Source: Lumbricus rubellus
Taxonomy: Eukaryota; Annelida; Clitellata; Crassiclitellata; Lumbricidae
NCBI GenBank assembly: GCA_945859605.1
Contig: OX243818.1
Span: 37,264,773-37,328,772 of the forward strand
DNA length: 64,000 nt
Direction of reading: 5' to 3'
Of the stretch, positions 10,852-23,000 are shown piece after piece; the stretch's first letter is position 1, and each line of letters opens with the position of its first letter. A program made the position numbers and the translations under genes. The notes under the pieces are model-generated. The model did no database searches. It was not told where the DNA came from and was given only the letters and a program-made list of their open reading frames with translations.

Positions 10852-11192
10852 TTAGGGATCTGCTGTAGAGGCATCCTTTCCCTCGGTCGCTGCCTCCGTC
10901 AAGGCCAGGTGGGCATCGCGATCTCTTCCTTGTCGCTCCAACTCTGCCAGCGGACTGTCGTATTTCGTCATGTCCGAGGCGATCCACTCATCCCTTTTCG
11001 TTTCCTCTTGACCTCCGGGGGACTTTGTTTCGAGCACTGGAGGGTCATCTTTGACGTCGGAAGGTTTTGGAGATTTGTTTTCGTCCGAAGGGGGACGGTA
11101 GAGGGCGCGGTTGATCGGGTTGGAGTAGAGGGTGAAGTCAGCGGCGACCATGAAATCATCTTCGTCACATTTCGAGTTGTAGTCGTGGCGCT
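10852..11192 (-). CDS. Terminal exon of a probable membrane-protein cytoplasmic tail
   Basis: Read on the minus strand, the exon opens at 11192 after the acceptor TTTTCTGACAG and runs 112 codons to TAA at 10852. It is hydrophilic and acidic, with KCDEDDFMVAADFTLYSNP, then INRALYRPP, then a Lys/Pro/Glu-rich region. It joins in phase (GAA G + AG) to the exon at 12480-12579. The first residues of that exon are basic (RLRRKRD), like a stop-transfer region. This suggests the intracellular tail of a type I receptor or adhesion protein, but I do not recognise the family and could not find upstream exons. A decayed duplicate lies at 5640-6330. Confidence 0.6.
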
Positions 11193-11234
11193 CTGTCAGA
11201 AAATCAAAATGCGCTAAATGAGTGGCTGTGTGCA

Positions 11235-12479
11235 TGGAGGGGTCTGCTTGAATGGATGAATGGATTTAAATGTGGATATGTAAATTTCTGGATGAATGGA
11301 TAGGTTTATGGATGGGTAAAATAATGGATAGTAAAAAAAGCACTGATGAGAACGATGAGGGGAAGGCTAAGGATATTGATCGGACACAGGCTCATAGAAG
11401 ATTCTCTGTTGAGAATGGTGATCGAAAGAAAAATAAAGAGGAAGAAGAACAAGCGAGAGACCAATACATCGTAATCGTAATCGTAAACTCGAAATTTCTA
11501 AAGCGCTACTAGAAAGCCAAGCGCGGGGCACCAGCTTATTCACGAGCGCTGCGTTGAGTCAAAAGGGTTGTCCGTAAGAGTAGTCCGAGGTGGTCCGGGT
11601 CGAGTTACCATAGGATCAGAGGGGCGGAACAGCTACTAAGGCGGGTGTCGTCTGGGCCGAGAATTGGAGGGTACAGGATCAGATGAGACAGGGTAAGAGT
11701 TAAGACAGATAATAGACCGGATGATTGAGGACGAATACGAAAAACTCAAGGAGAAGGCAGAACGGAGGATGGAGTGGCGACACTAGACATTCGAACCTGA
11801 CACGGGAGCAGAGAACCTGAAGAAGAGAAGATAAGTGCGTGGATGAATGGACGAATGCCTGGGTGAACAGATTTTTATGGGAGGGCTGAATGGATAAGTG
11901 CATGTATAGGCTTCATTTATAGCAGGATGTGTGGATGGCAGGATGGTTGGTAAAAAAGACCGGATGGATGGTCGGATGGATGGATGGACGGGCGGATGGA
12001 CCTTTTCTTGATGGAAAGATAGATTGTGCTTACAGGTATGAGCGAAAGTCCGATTAATTGAATGCAAGACAGAGAGATGTAAACATAGACAGGAGAAAAG
12101 ACAAGCACAACCAGACATTCAGGACCAGACATTTCTTGTACCCAGTACCTAACCAGGGCAGTCATACTTGCACGTAGCCTAACCACGTTTTGTGATTTAT
12201 GCCCATGTAAATTCTCAACACGGCAGTCGTCCGATCCAAACAGGCTGGAAAAATCAACACGGCAAACATTCTGGCAGCAATGCTTTTTTACCAGGGCATT
12301 TGCACTCCATGGCTCGCCCTTTTGTAACGTTGCACCTGCATGCTAAGATCTCGAGAACATCGCAATAGACCTACTCGCAAGTGCTGGACGCGCTTATAAG
12401 ACCAGATGCGAAAAAATAATAATGAGCGACGAAATAGTTGATAAATAGAAATAATTTAAAGTGGAATTAAATAAGTTAC
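11235..12479. other. Spacer with degenerate GGAT/GATG repeats
   Basis: From about 11240 to 12010 there are scattered GGATGAATGGAT-type units. No exon is supported on either strand. The small open frames here are by-products of the simple repeats. Confidence 0.4.
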
Positions 12480-12579
12480 CTTCGTAGCCAGACTGCCCAG
12501 ACATCTCTGAAGAATCTTGTATATCTTCGATGCGTGTTGCGTCTCTCTTTCTCCTCAGCCGTGTGTCGCTTAATCTCAC
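12480..12579 (-). CDS. Penultimate exon of the same minus-strand gene
   Basis: 100 nt between acceptor TGTTCAG (minus strand) and donor CGAAG|GTAACTT. Thirty-three codons start VRLSDTRLRRKRD and end SGQSGYE; the final G joins the exon at 11192 to give Glu. Phase, splice sites and composition agree with the downstream exon. A more 5' exon, probably encoding the membrane segment, must exist but was not located. Confidence 0.55.
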
Positions 12580-12729
12580 CTGAACATGTACAGTGTACAA
12601 TGTACAGTGCAGTAGGTCGCCTGCAGGTAGAATATTATGATCGGTTGGTGGCATCGAATTCCCTGATACGACCATTATAATTATAGCCTACCCACCCCCT
12701 CGCAATCTCTCTTTGTGCTTGTGTGCATA

Positions 12730-12752
12730 ATTGCCTCTCCTCCCACGCTGCC

Positions 12753-12790
<38 letters not shown>

Positions 12791-13440
12791 GCATCGTAGC
12801 TTTCTCTCTCCATCCCTCTTTTCTTTCTCCCCATCTCTGTGTTCCAATCCTCCCTTGATGACGCCATCGATCCAATGATTATCCTTCTGCTTATCACTGT
12901 ATCTCGCTGCTTTGTCTCTCTGTGTCTGTGTGTCTCTGTGTCTGTATCTCATCACTCATCGCATTCTCTTTCGTTCCCTCTCCGTGTTCCTATCTCGCCC
13001 TTGTGTATCGTTTGCTCCTTCTCTCCTCCTGCTATGTCCATCCTGTGTGCTTCCGAGTCTATTATCTGTTTGGTCTCTGTCTTCCCCTCTGTCACCATGC
13101 ATCCTTCTGCATGCATATCTCTGTTATTTAGGCTATGTATGGATGCTTATCTCTTGCTTTATGCCTTTGGCTCTGTCCATTCATATGCATCTATGTATCT
13201 GCTCTCCCTTTCGCAGTCTGTCTCTCTGTCTCTGTGTCAGTCTCTGTCTGTCTGCGTGTGTCTGTCTTTTCATTGTCTGTCTCTTTATCGTCACTCGGCT
13301 TGCTCGCCATCCTTCCTCATTGGTTGGTCTATGTCTCAATGTCTCTCTCTCTCACACTCTGCCTCTGTCTGTGTCTCTGACTCTGTCTGTATGTATGTCT
13401 GTATGTCTGTCTCTTTCTCTCTCACTGCTCAACCGTCTTT
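12730..13440. repeat. CT-rich simple sequence with (GTCT)n
   Basis: A pyrimidine-rich tract with a (GTCT)n core near 12754-12790 and many CTCTGTCT variants. It keeps several frames open on both strands only because the repeat unit lacks stops, so I treat those frames as non-genes. Confidence 0.8.
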
Positions 13441-15100
13441 CAACCAATCATCCCTCGTTCAGTTCGATCCAACATCTTCTCTTCACTTCTTGCGTAAACA
13501 CTCATCACAGTTTTATAAGCGATATCAGAGCTTTACTGTGGCTTATCTTAACAAAGATCTCGTCTCATATCCAATAAACTCCAGCCCGGTAGAGTTTTAT
13601 CCTATTAGTCTCCACTCTAATCCAAACAAAATCCTATGCAGCACTATTTGCAAAACTCATAATTATAGGCCCTACTGGTAGGCTAAGTGCTTTCTTGTCT
13701 ACAATCAGTTTATGCCATCTTATCTCGTGTAATCTCGCTCTAAGTCTGAGTCTAAGACTTGTCATATTCTAATGCAATATAGTTTTATCTGATATATTTT
13801 CGGTGTGGAACAGGATAATGATATTCAGCTCAGCATTGTGTTCAGCCTTTTCGTGCTCTAGTGTTTTCTGCTGCCAGGCATCTTAGCCGGTCACTGGTTC
13901 CAAGCTTCAAGAGAATGCAGTCCTTAGAGACGATTTCAACACCGAGTACTGTAAGCATAGTCTTCCAACTAAGACTATCTAATATTATACTACTGAAACG
14001 TGTGTGATATTGCCATTCGAAAACATGGTGAAAATTATGTCAGCCAAGCGAATGCCTCGCAATGTCTTGTCTAGTTTTCTTTCACTTGTCTTGCCAGAAA
14101 TCTGAATAATGGTTTGTGCTTATTCAACCTGGTGCGATTTTCCAGGATGCGTGTTTGCGTATGGTAGAAAAACGGTTGTCATGGTAACGATGACGCGCAT
14201 TCGATATGTAATTAAAGGAAATGGAAGAAGTGGTTGAAAGCAACGAATCGATAAATTATGATATGAATGAATGGATGAATGAATAGACAGAAAACAAAAT
14301 AAATTGATGGTAATTATTATTATTACGGTAGAATGTACGTTTGACAGAAAAATAAATGGAGAGAAATTAGTGATTGGGAGGAAAACGACAGGTACACACG
14401 TCTCTATGGCATGCTAAGCATTCCTATAAGAACAGCGTTATTTTTTATTCATTCATACCGGAAATTCATATAGCGCCCCTCAAACAACCCAGATGTACTC
14501 ACAGCCCTGCAGCCCCAATAACTTTCGTAGACCCCAGAGGTACAGTGCCTGGTGTGCATAATGAATAATACGATCATACAGGCCTACATGAACACGTGAA
14601 AAATTGATAATAATTAGGCCAATTTTCCATTATTATTATATGCATCAATTAAGCATCTAGATTTGTGTTAAATATTGTCATTTGTCAACACATGCAGCCG
14701 GTATTATTTGTACACAGGTGCGTGCTACCGTAGCCTAGTGAAGACCTACACAATACACATGTACGTTGAGTACCGTACACGCGTGGAAAATGTGAAGTCA
14801 TCTGGTGTTCCCTCCATTATCTGTACATGTACACTGTACAGTCGTGACATTGCAGTTTTCAGTTTCGGGTTTTTAGTTATTCGCTTTCATTTAGGCAGTC
14901 ATCTACTTATATCTTTCCACCCATTTATCCATGCAAGGGATCCATCCATTAATCCACCAAAACATAATGAGATCAGCTGGACATTTTGCTTGTTTGATTA
15001 GAAGCTTTCTTTTTGTTCAATCAGTTGATGCATTTAGCGTTAGAAGCCGGCGCTATAGAAGTCTTAGAATACGATTAGGTTCACACCTGCATCGATTCAT
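13441..15100. other. Spacer, no gene recognised
   Basis: Mostly AT-rich sequence. Near 14470-14545 a stretch reads, on the minus strand, into GGGCGCTATATGAATT. That resembles the GCGCTATATAA tails seen elsewhere in this window (39300, 43170, 53400) and is probably a SINE or LINE 3' relic. No splice-supported exon was found. Confidence 0.4.
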
Positions 15101-15104
15101 GCAT

Positions 15105-15560
15105 TGATACTGTATCCATCCATCCATCCATCCAATGATACATTCATGATCCATCTATCCATTATTCCACCCATCCATTCATCCAACCAAGCGTCAATCT
15201 ATCCATCCACCCATGCATATAAAAATTATACATAAACCCATCCATACGTCAATCCACCACCCATACATCCATTAGTTCATTCCTCCATCCGTCAATCCAT
15301 CCATCCATCCATCCATCCATCAGTCAATCAATCAATCCACTCATCCATTCATCAAGTTATTCATCCACTTATTCATCCATTTTGCTCATCCATCAATCCG
15401 CATATCCATTCGTACATCCAGCCATCCATCAATACCCCATCCATTCAATGATTCATTCATCTATCATTCCTTCTGTCCATTAGTCAATCAATTCATCCAT
15501 CCACCCATCCACCCATCCATACATACCATACGTTGAGTCAGCAACCATCCATCCATTCAC
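15105..15560. repeat. Degenerate (ATCC)n array
   Basis: Runs of CATCCATCCATC interspersed with ATTCATCC and ATCAATCC variants over about 450 bp. Simple-sequence DNA. Confidence 0.85.
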
Positions 15561-16522
15561 CCTCCCACACATACACCCTTCATGCAACCATCTCAAGTTG
15601 GCAGTTGAACTATTTTCCCAGCAATTATCCGTCCATCTGCTTCACCTTCTCCTCTCCGTGTCTCTCTCTCCTCTCACCTCCCTCCCTCCAGCTGTGACCG
15701 TGACGACAGCTGTTCTGGTCAGCCAAAAGCGGACCACCGCTGGACGCCAGACTGGTCACCATCACCACACCGCTGGACAATGAGAGATCGACCAACATTA
15801 TACCTATATCAAATAGCTCGACGAACGAGAACGAACAATACAGTCACCTATCCATTGTGCTTGTATACGAGACAGGTAATAGTTGAAAAATTACTCTTTC
15901 TTTGGGAGCCTAAATTAGGCCTACTCTAATATCTTTACGCAAGTTCTATTATAGAGGTTGTTGTTCTGTTGTTTATTGTTGTAATGAAGCCTTAACAGTT
16001 GATTTGCATAGTGTCTGTTCTCTTAGTAGTTAAGATTGATGTTGGCTAAGATTGTTTCATGTAGCCTAATCATACAGCTTTGTGTCAGTTTGAAAATTAA
16101 CCGAAGATCATAGGACGTAATTATTTGACAGTAGGCCTAGGATAAACATTGTTTATAAGATAGGAATTGCATTCCATGGTGTTTCACATGAAGTTTTAGA
16201 GTTAGGCCTACTTGACCTCTGTCACCCGGCTACAAACTTCCGTGCTTAATTTTTAATAATTGGATGACAATAAACACTTTTGGCTATTTTCAGCTGGAAA
16301 ATATGTTTTCCCATGAAGATTAACAATAATTGTTCAGTTTAACCTTATTAATTTTTCACAATGCGAAGATCAATTTTAAGCTCAAAAGAATTTAATATCA
16401 TTGTCTTAGGCTACTTTGATTAAAAAAATTATGCTGTGAGCATTATCTGAAAAATCTATAAGCTTATTCCATGGGCCATGTCTGCATTCATAGTAAAGCT
16501 TTCTGTGGAATTTTTGCAGGAA

Positions 16523-16935
16523 ATGATTCGACGACATCGTAGTCGTTTGGCTCAGGCTGTTATATGCATACTTCTTCTTCAACTGTGTGCTCACAGAGCC
16601 AACTCAACAGGTAAGCTTACAACTTAGACTACCATTTTAAGCGAATTTCTTATTAATTTGGCTTTATATTTACGAATATAGATCTACTTGTCGCGGATGT
16701 AATCTATAAGGTCACTAGTCTGTTGTTCCATGCTAGTTAGCCTAACACTCCGGCACGAAGAGCGCACGGACACTTGATCGCTTCCCGCTCTCCTCCCAAC
16801 GGTCCACTCAACTTTACAATCGCCAGATGGCGTTTGCAAAGCGAGTAGCAGGACTGCCTAATGTGCCTATAATCACTTGTGATCACCCATCAAGGCCATC
16901 ATACTACGAATTGTAATCATTTTTGCGTTGAGACA

Positions 16936-16986
<51 letters not shown>

Positions 16987-19900
16987 AGTGCTTCTGTTGA
17001 TGTTATTGTTGTTACTTTTTTTGTTGTTACGACTGCATAATAATTATGTACAATTATAATGATGAATTCTAAACTTGATGAATTACTGCCATCATGTTAT
17101 AATTGATCATTTTTCAGCTGCTGCTGCTGGTTCGAAGTTGTTCTGCTACTACAGCAGTTCGTCTCATCTGAGACCAGATGCTGGGAAGTTTGAACCGGAA
17201 GACATTGACCCTGGTCTCTGTACCCACGTCATCTTTGCCTTCGTCGATTTGATCAAGGGCACGACCTTCCAACCAGGAAATGCCAATGACCTAACGAATG
17301 GAAAAGACCCAGGTTCGATCAAGCTTATCATCTAGTCCTTCTTATAGTTGGTTTGTGGGATAAGGCTAGGTCAGGATCCTGTGCGACTTGCTCTGGCCTG
17401 GTCCAATCTGGATTGGTCTGGTCTGCTTTGGTTTAACCTGGTGTGTTATGGTCTGACCTGGTCTAGTCCGGTCTGGTCGGACCTGACCCGTTATGACAAG
17501 GTTTGACCAGTTACGACCTGATCTGATCTTGTCTGACCTGGTCGGACCTACTTGTAGTCTAATAGGCCCATATAATTATGGTCTGATTGGGTCTGATCTG
17601 GTTTCACCTGCTCTTTTATGGTCTTACCTAATTTGATCTACTCTAACATATTCGTATCTTGTCTAACCGTGTCTGACCTTTCATAATTCTTATGGGGTCC
17701 GATCTGGCCTGACCTGGTCTATTCTGGTCTGATCTGGTCTAACCTGATCCGGACTGTTCAGGTCTGACATGGTCTGATCTGACCTGGTTTGGTCCGCTCA
17801 GTGTGTGCACATTATACTGTCCGAACTTTTTACATTGAATCAGGTTATAATAGACCAGATTAAAAGTTACAACTACTCAAAATAAACTTGACTCTCGTTG
17901 ACTCCTCTATGTTACTCTTCCTACATCTCAGATCATCGCTGTTCTTACTTCATTAATACAATTTTTAAATAATATTGTTAACAGAGAAAAGCGATCTCGA
18001 CTAAGTAGACTTCCATGTTTCTTGCATCCAGGTCTCTACAGTCGAACTGTGGCTTTACGACGACGCAATCCTTCCCTCAAGATCCTTCTCGCCGTCGGCG
18101 GATGGCGGGCGGCGTCGGCGCCTTTTGTCGAGATGATCAAAGGTGGTGCCGACAGTCGGCGGACATTTGCACGGAATGCAATACGTTATCTGCGGCAGAA
18201 TGAATTCGATGGATTGGATGTGGATTGGGAGTTTCCTGGAACGAGAGGAAGCGAACCTGGAGATAGGATACTCTTCACTGCGATGCTCAAGGTGAGAGGA
18301 AGGTTGAGAGGAGGGATGGGTAAAAGAGGTGTGGGAAGTGAAATAAGAGGGGAGGAACAGGAGGAGGAGGAGGAGATGATGGACTATGAGGCAGAGGAAT
18401 GGGAGGAGCAGGAATTAGGAATTAGTCGGAATGACAGGTTGAGGATAAATGAATGGAAGGAGGAAGAATAATAGGAAGTGGATTATGAATTGGTGACATT
18501 GAATGGAAGGAGGAAGAATGATAAGAAGATGAATATGAATAGCAGACATGGAATTAAAGGAGAGAATGATGCTGGTGGAATTTGGAAACGGATAAGGTAA
18601 GAAGTTGAAAGAGGAATGGATGTAGGAGGAGAAGCAATGTAAGGAACAGAAATAAGATGAAAAGCGGAAGAATACTGAAAGTAGGGAAATATAATGGAGA
18701 AGTATATTAGGAAAACAAATTGAATATGATATAAGACTTAGTGGCTTCGATGGAAGGTAAAAGAATGAATTATAAGACGTTTTGTTTCTCCAATATTATT
18801 TGTCATGATTATGATTTCTATGAGCATCTTTTTAATTGATTTGTTCTTTATCAGCATCGTCATCAACATAATGATCTTGTGAAGGTATTTGATTCTGTTC
18901 TTGTTCTTTCTAAGGATCTTCGAGAGGCTTTTGATCGTGAAGCGGAAGACACCGGAAACCGGAAGTTGATGCTGACGATCGCAGTTTCCGGCGGAAGTTA
19001 TTACATCAGCTTGGCCTACGAGTCAAAGAAGATCGTTCGGTCGGCCATCTTGTGTCATTTGATGTAGCAATAGGAAGAGGCGCTATAGAAGTCGCAAGAT
19101 AAGACCAGATTGATTGGATAGAAATAGAGAGAAGTAACATTTATTTAACAGAGCTATTTTCATTCTTCCATTGCCACGTTCTCTGCCTCTGCCTCTGTGT
19201 CGACGTGTTTCTTTGTCTGTCTCTCTGTATGTATAATATACATGTTTGTCTTTCTGTATCTGTATCTCTATTCTGTTTCTGTCACCGTTTCTGTCTATAT
19301 TTCCGTCTCTGTCTGTCTGTCTGTCTAATTTTGTCTATCTGTCTGTCACTGTGTCTCTTTCTCTTTCTGTCTCTGTTTCTGTCTCTCATCTATTACGGTT
19401 ATCCTTCTTTCCTGCTCGTAATTAACGCCAGCGTTTTTGTTGACCAGTTACGTGGATTACGTGCTAGTAATGGCTTACAACTACCACGGCAGCTGGAACG
19501 ATTACACTGGTCACCACAGCGCTCTCCATCCACGATCTGACGAAGTAGGAGGAGAAAGAGAATGGAATCAGGTAGGAGGAAACAAGCAACGAAATGCACA
19601 TTGGTATACATTGACACTGACAGATACAAAGACAAATTGACAGATGCATACGCACTACACAGATACATGCACACATCTATAGACACATACATGCTCTCAT
19701 GCATGCACAACATGCTAACATGCATGCCTACATAGCGTAGGCCTATTTAATTCTATGTTCAATGCACTAAACCAGTACTTCAAAATCCATTTTTGGCTCC
19801 GGAACTACTTTGACAAACCTATTCTGGTATACAAAGAATACATGTATGGGCTTTAATGTAGGCTTAAGTAAAAACACAGAAACAAATAACTGAATTTAAC

Positions 19901-22621
19901 TTCCATAGGTCTACAAACATAATTATTTTCAACTAAATCGTCCGTAATGAAACAATAAGTATAGACAAAGTACTTGCAATGTAATATTTTCATGTAGGCT
20001 AATAATCTATGGACCTGTGAGGCTTTAATGTGAATGGCGTTTTTGTTTCTTCTCATCACAAGTCATAACCTTTTTTGGGATCAGTTTGATACCTGATAAT
20101 TGGATTCTTGTAATATCAGCAGCTGCAAGATTTTCAGTCGATTTGTGGACGTCATTGTTGCTGACTTCTGATACAACTCTAATTAATAAAAATCATATTA
20201 TCATTGATGTTGCAAAAAATAAATCTTTCATTCAGCCATTGCCATTGCCTAGGATTTTGATCACTGACTTAACAACACATGCAAGCCACACTGTTATCAA
20301 ACTCCTGTCGGAACCCTTGTTTACCCCTCACGGACCATGATAGGACTCCGCGGAATCCTCTTTGGGTAACGCTGCACTAGATTTGTGTTACCGTGAATGT
20401 TAGAAGTGTAGCCTGTCTGAGCAAAACTTCAGACTTCACATGAGATTCAATGTTCCACTTTCGTTTCTAGGCTTGGTCGATCGATTATTGGCTGAACGAA
20501 GCGGAGGCTCCGAAGTCCAAGATCGTTCTCGGTCTGGCCACTTACGGAATGACCTTCACCCTGGCCGACTCATCGAAGTACGGCATGAAGGCTCCGGCAA
20601 GTGGTGCTGGTTCTCCGGGAAAGTTCACTCAGGAGAGTGGCACCCTTGCATACTACGAGGTACGAAATTATAGTGTCATAATTATTTTTTGAACTCCCTC
20701 TCTTTGTCCGCAGCAAGATCTTAGTCGGGGTATCATTCTCAAATTTCTCATCCATTCGCTGCTTCAAGACTTTCTTTGCTCCTCGTGATTGTCACGATGA
20801 GAAAGCCTCGGAATAACTAGCACTGCAACACTATAGGACTGCAACAGGCGCTCCACAAATTCTCAGCATACTTGTATCGAACTGTCTTCCTGACTAGTGG
20901 TTCAGTTGGAATGATACAGTATTTTATGTTTGTATGAAATATATTAAACTATTAGTATAAGCTTACAGAATGTGTTATGATTGGGCATTGTAATACTATG
21001 TATAGAACATTAGTGTAGAACCAAACAGAATAGACGAAGGAAAAGTTGATGTTATAATGTGCACTATTGTGTCTTCTTGCATGTGCATCAGACAACATAA
21101 TAATAATTATATATATTATATCCTCTTCAATGTTTGGTTGGTTTTCTATTTGAATGAATGCGTGATGAATTGATGATCCTTTGTTACCATGGTACATGTA
21201 GGTGTGTGAGAATGTGAAGAACGGTTGGACATCTGTGTGGGAGGAAGAGCAGAAGGTTCCCTACGCCCATCACGGTGACCAATGGGTTGGGTACGATGAC
21301 ACAAAGAGTCTCACTCAGAAGGTGAACAATTTATCTCTCTCATAGCTTGTACCGGCAATTCGCTGAAATATCAATATTTTATGTATAGATAATAGAAGTA
21401 TTTGTAAAACAAATCTGTTTAGCATTGCATGACCATTTTTGAAGCCGCCTCATTGCTTCTGAGATAATGTTCTTTTCTGGATATCCCTTGGCCTCCTGAG
21501 AAGCGGTTGGCCTATGCTATATTTCTGTCTATATGCAATGGTCATTGCACTGTTTCTGGATCAATAAATGATTGATTAATATCATAGAATTACAATAATT
21601 ATAAGAAATTATCTTAACTCTTTATGCATTTTTAAAAGTCTTTTGTTGTGTATCTGCGTCGTATCTTATGATATTTTTGTCATTTATTGCATCTTTCACT
21701 TCCTAGAATGAAAGTATAATTTTTTATGTTCATACATGCATGTTTTATACGAACCTTTTCTGTTTATTTAATAATTAAATCATCATTTGTTCTGTCGGTC
21801 GTTCGCAGGTCCAGTATCTGCAAAAGAAAGGTCTCGCTGGTGCTTTCATCTGGTCTCTGGACATGGACGACTTCAAAGGATCCTGCGGTGAAGGCAAATA
21901 CCCTCTTCTGACAACCATAAACAAGACCTTGCGAGATGGAAGTCCCACCTCAGGGGTAGACACTCCACGTTCCCATAACGGTTACAGTGACGTAAGCGGT
22001 CATGACGTCACCGGTTTCGATTCCACTGTTCATCAAAGACCTACAGATCGCGGCCAGTTCAGCCGTGGGGTTCCCCGAGCGGCAGACCTGGATCGGTCTG
22101 AGCAACCAGGGAACACAAGACGAGGACCGGAAAGGGAAAGAACCGGAAGACAGGAGTCGGGAAACGATGATGATGACGTAGGTTCTCATCTTTCTACAGT
22201 CGGTAAATCACAGAAACGAAAATCATCTGAAGATGATGACGACATCGCAGGAAGCAGACGATCATCGCAACCGGAAGCAGATCAACGGCAACATCCGGTG
22301 CGGAAACTGGGTCAGCAGCGTCACCATGGTAACGATGGGTTAAACTGGTCAAATGGGGTCAGGTCAAAGGTGGAAGACGGAGTGGAATCGAAAGTGGGTG
22401 GTGCGTCGGTGGAAGCCGCTGTGTCCGGTGGACGATCGGAGGACGATGGAGGTGGATCCTGTTCGAGGTCCGGACTATTTCCGGATTCGAGATCTTGTCG
22501 TTTCTATCACATCTGTGTCCAGCACGGATCTCGATGGGTCAAGGTCAGACTCGGATGTCCACAGGGTCTTGGGTTCAATCCCAGCACTGGAGCATGTGGA
22601 AAAGTGGATGACTGTGATTAG
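16523..22621 (+). CDS. Secreted GH18 chitinase with C-terminal chitin-binding domain, 8 exons
   Basis: Exons 16523-16610, 17118-17312, 18032-18291, 18915-19039, 19448-19571, 20471-20659, 21202-21321 and 21809-22621 join in phase to 637 aa. Residues 1-30 are a signal peptide (basic start, then VICILLLQLC). GH18 spans about 34-408: LLAVGGW (113-119), the catalytic motif DGLDVDWE (154-161, acid Glu161), MAYNYHGSW (231-239) and FIWSLDMDDF (380-389). A charged, Ser/Asp/Arg-rich linker (409-583) follows, then a six-cysteine CBM14/peritrophin-A domain (about 584-637). The enzyme should hydrolyse beta-1,4 chitin outside the cell, in digestion, defence or remodelling. The donors after exons 2 (AG|GTTCGA) and 4 (CG|GTCGGC) are weak but are the ones that keep the frame. 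Asn234 stands where many family members have Asp. AATAAA is at 22663-22668. Confidence 0.92.
16936..16987. repeat. (GTT)n microsatellite in chitinase intron 1
   Basis: About 16 perfect GTT units, followed by variant copies. Confidence 0.9.
17345..17805. repeat. Degenerate TCTGGTCTGACCTGG repeat in chitinase intron 2
   Basis: About 460 bp made of TGGTCTGACC and TGGTCTGATC variants with a ~5-bp sub-period. No coding potential. Confidence 0.7.
18300..18720. repeat. Purine-rich tract in chitinase intron 3
   Basis: GGAGGAAGAAT- and GAGGAGGAGG-rich intron sequence immediately after the exon 3 donor. It keeps one frame open past the donor, but the GTGAGAGG donor and the in-phase next exon show that it is intronic. 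Confidence 0.6.
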
Positions 22622-22662
22622 AACAAACGATGGATCCAACTATAATCAGTTTTATGTATATC

Positions 22663-22668
22663 AATAAA
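22663..22668 (+). promoter_or_regulatory. Probable polyadenylation signal of the chitinase gene
   Basis: AATAAA located 42 bases after the stop codon, the expected distance for a short 3' untranslated region. Confidence 0.7.
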
Positions 22669-22734
22669 GAGGTGATGGAACGCTTCATCTGTTACTCGCT
22701 CGCTTTATCAGTCAAATCATCTGCAGACTTATTA

Positions 22735-23000
22735 TTGCCTATGCAATTCACCAGTTTATCAATTAATTCACCAATTCATCAATTATGTCACCAGTTTATC
22801 AATTAATTCACCTATATATCAATGATTAATTCACCAATGTATCAATTAATTCACCTATGTATAAATTAATTCATCAATGTATCAATTAATTCACCTATGT
22901 ATCAATAATTAATTCATCAAGGTATCAATTAATTCACCTAAAATCGATTAATTTATCAATGTATCAATTAATTCACCTTTGTATCAATAATAGTTGACCA
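22735..23000. repeat. AT-rich minisatellite (TATCAATTAATTCACC)
   Basis: About a dozen imperfect units of roughly 18 bp containing TATCAATTAATTCACC. It lies just downstream of the chitinase polyadenylation signal. Confidence 0.8.

Noticed and set aside
10909..11217. Plus-strand frame opposite the tail exon
   Set aside because: The minus-strand frame has the splice acceptor, the stop and in-phase joining to 12480-12579. The plus frame is a shadow.
12839..13681. 280-codon plus-strand frame
   Set aside because: Low-complexity CTCTGTCT sequence with several overlapping open frames, no domain and no splice or start context.
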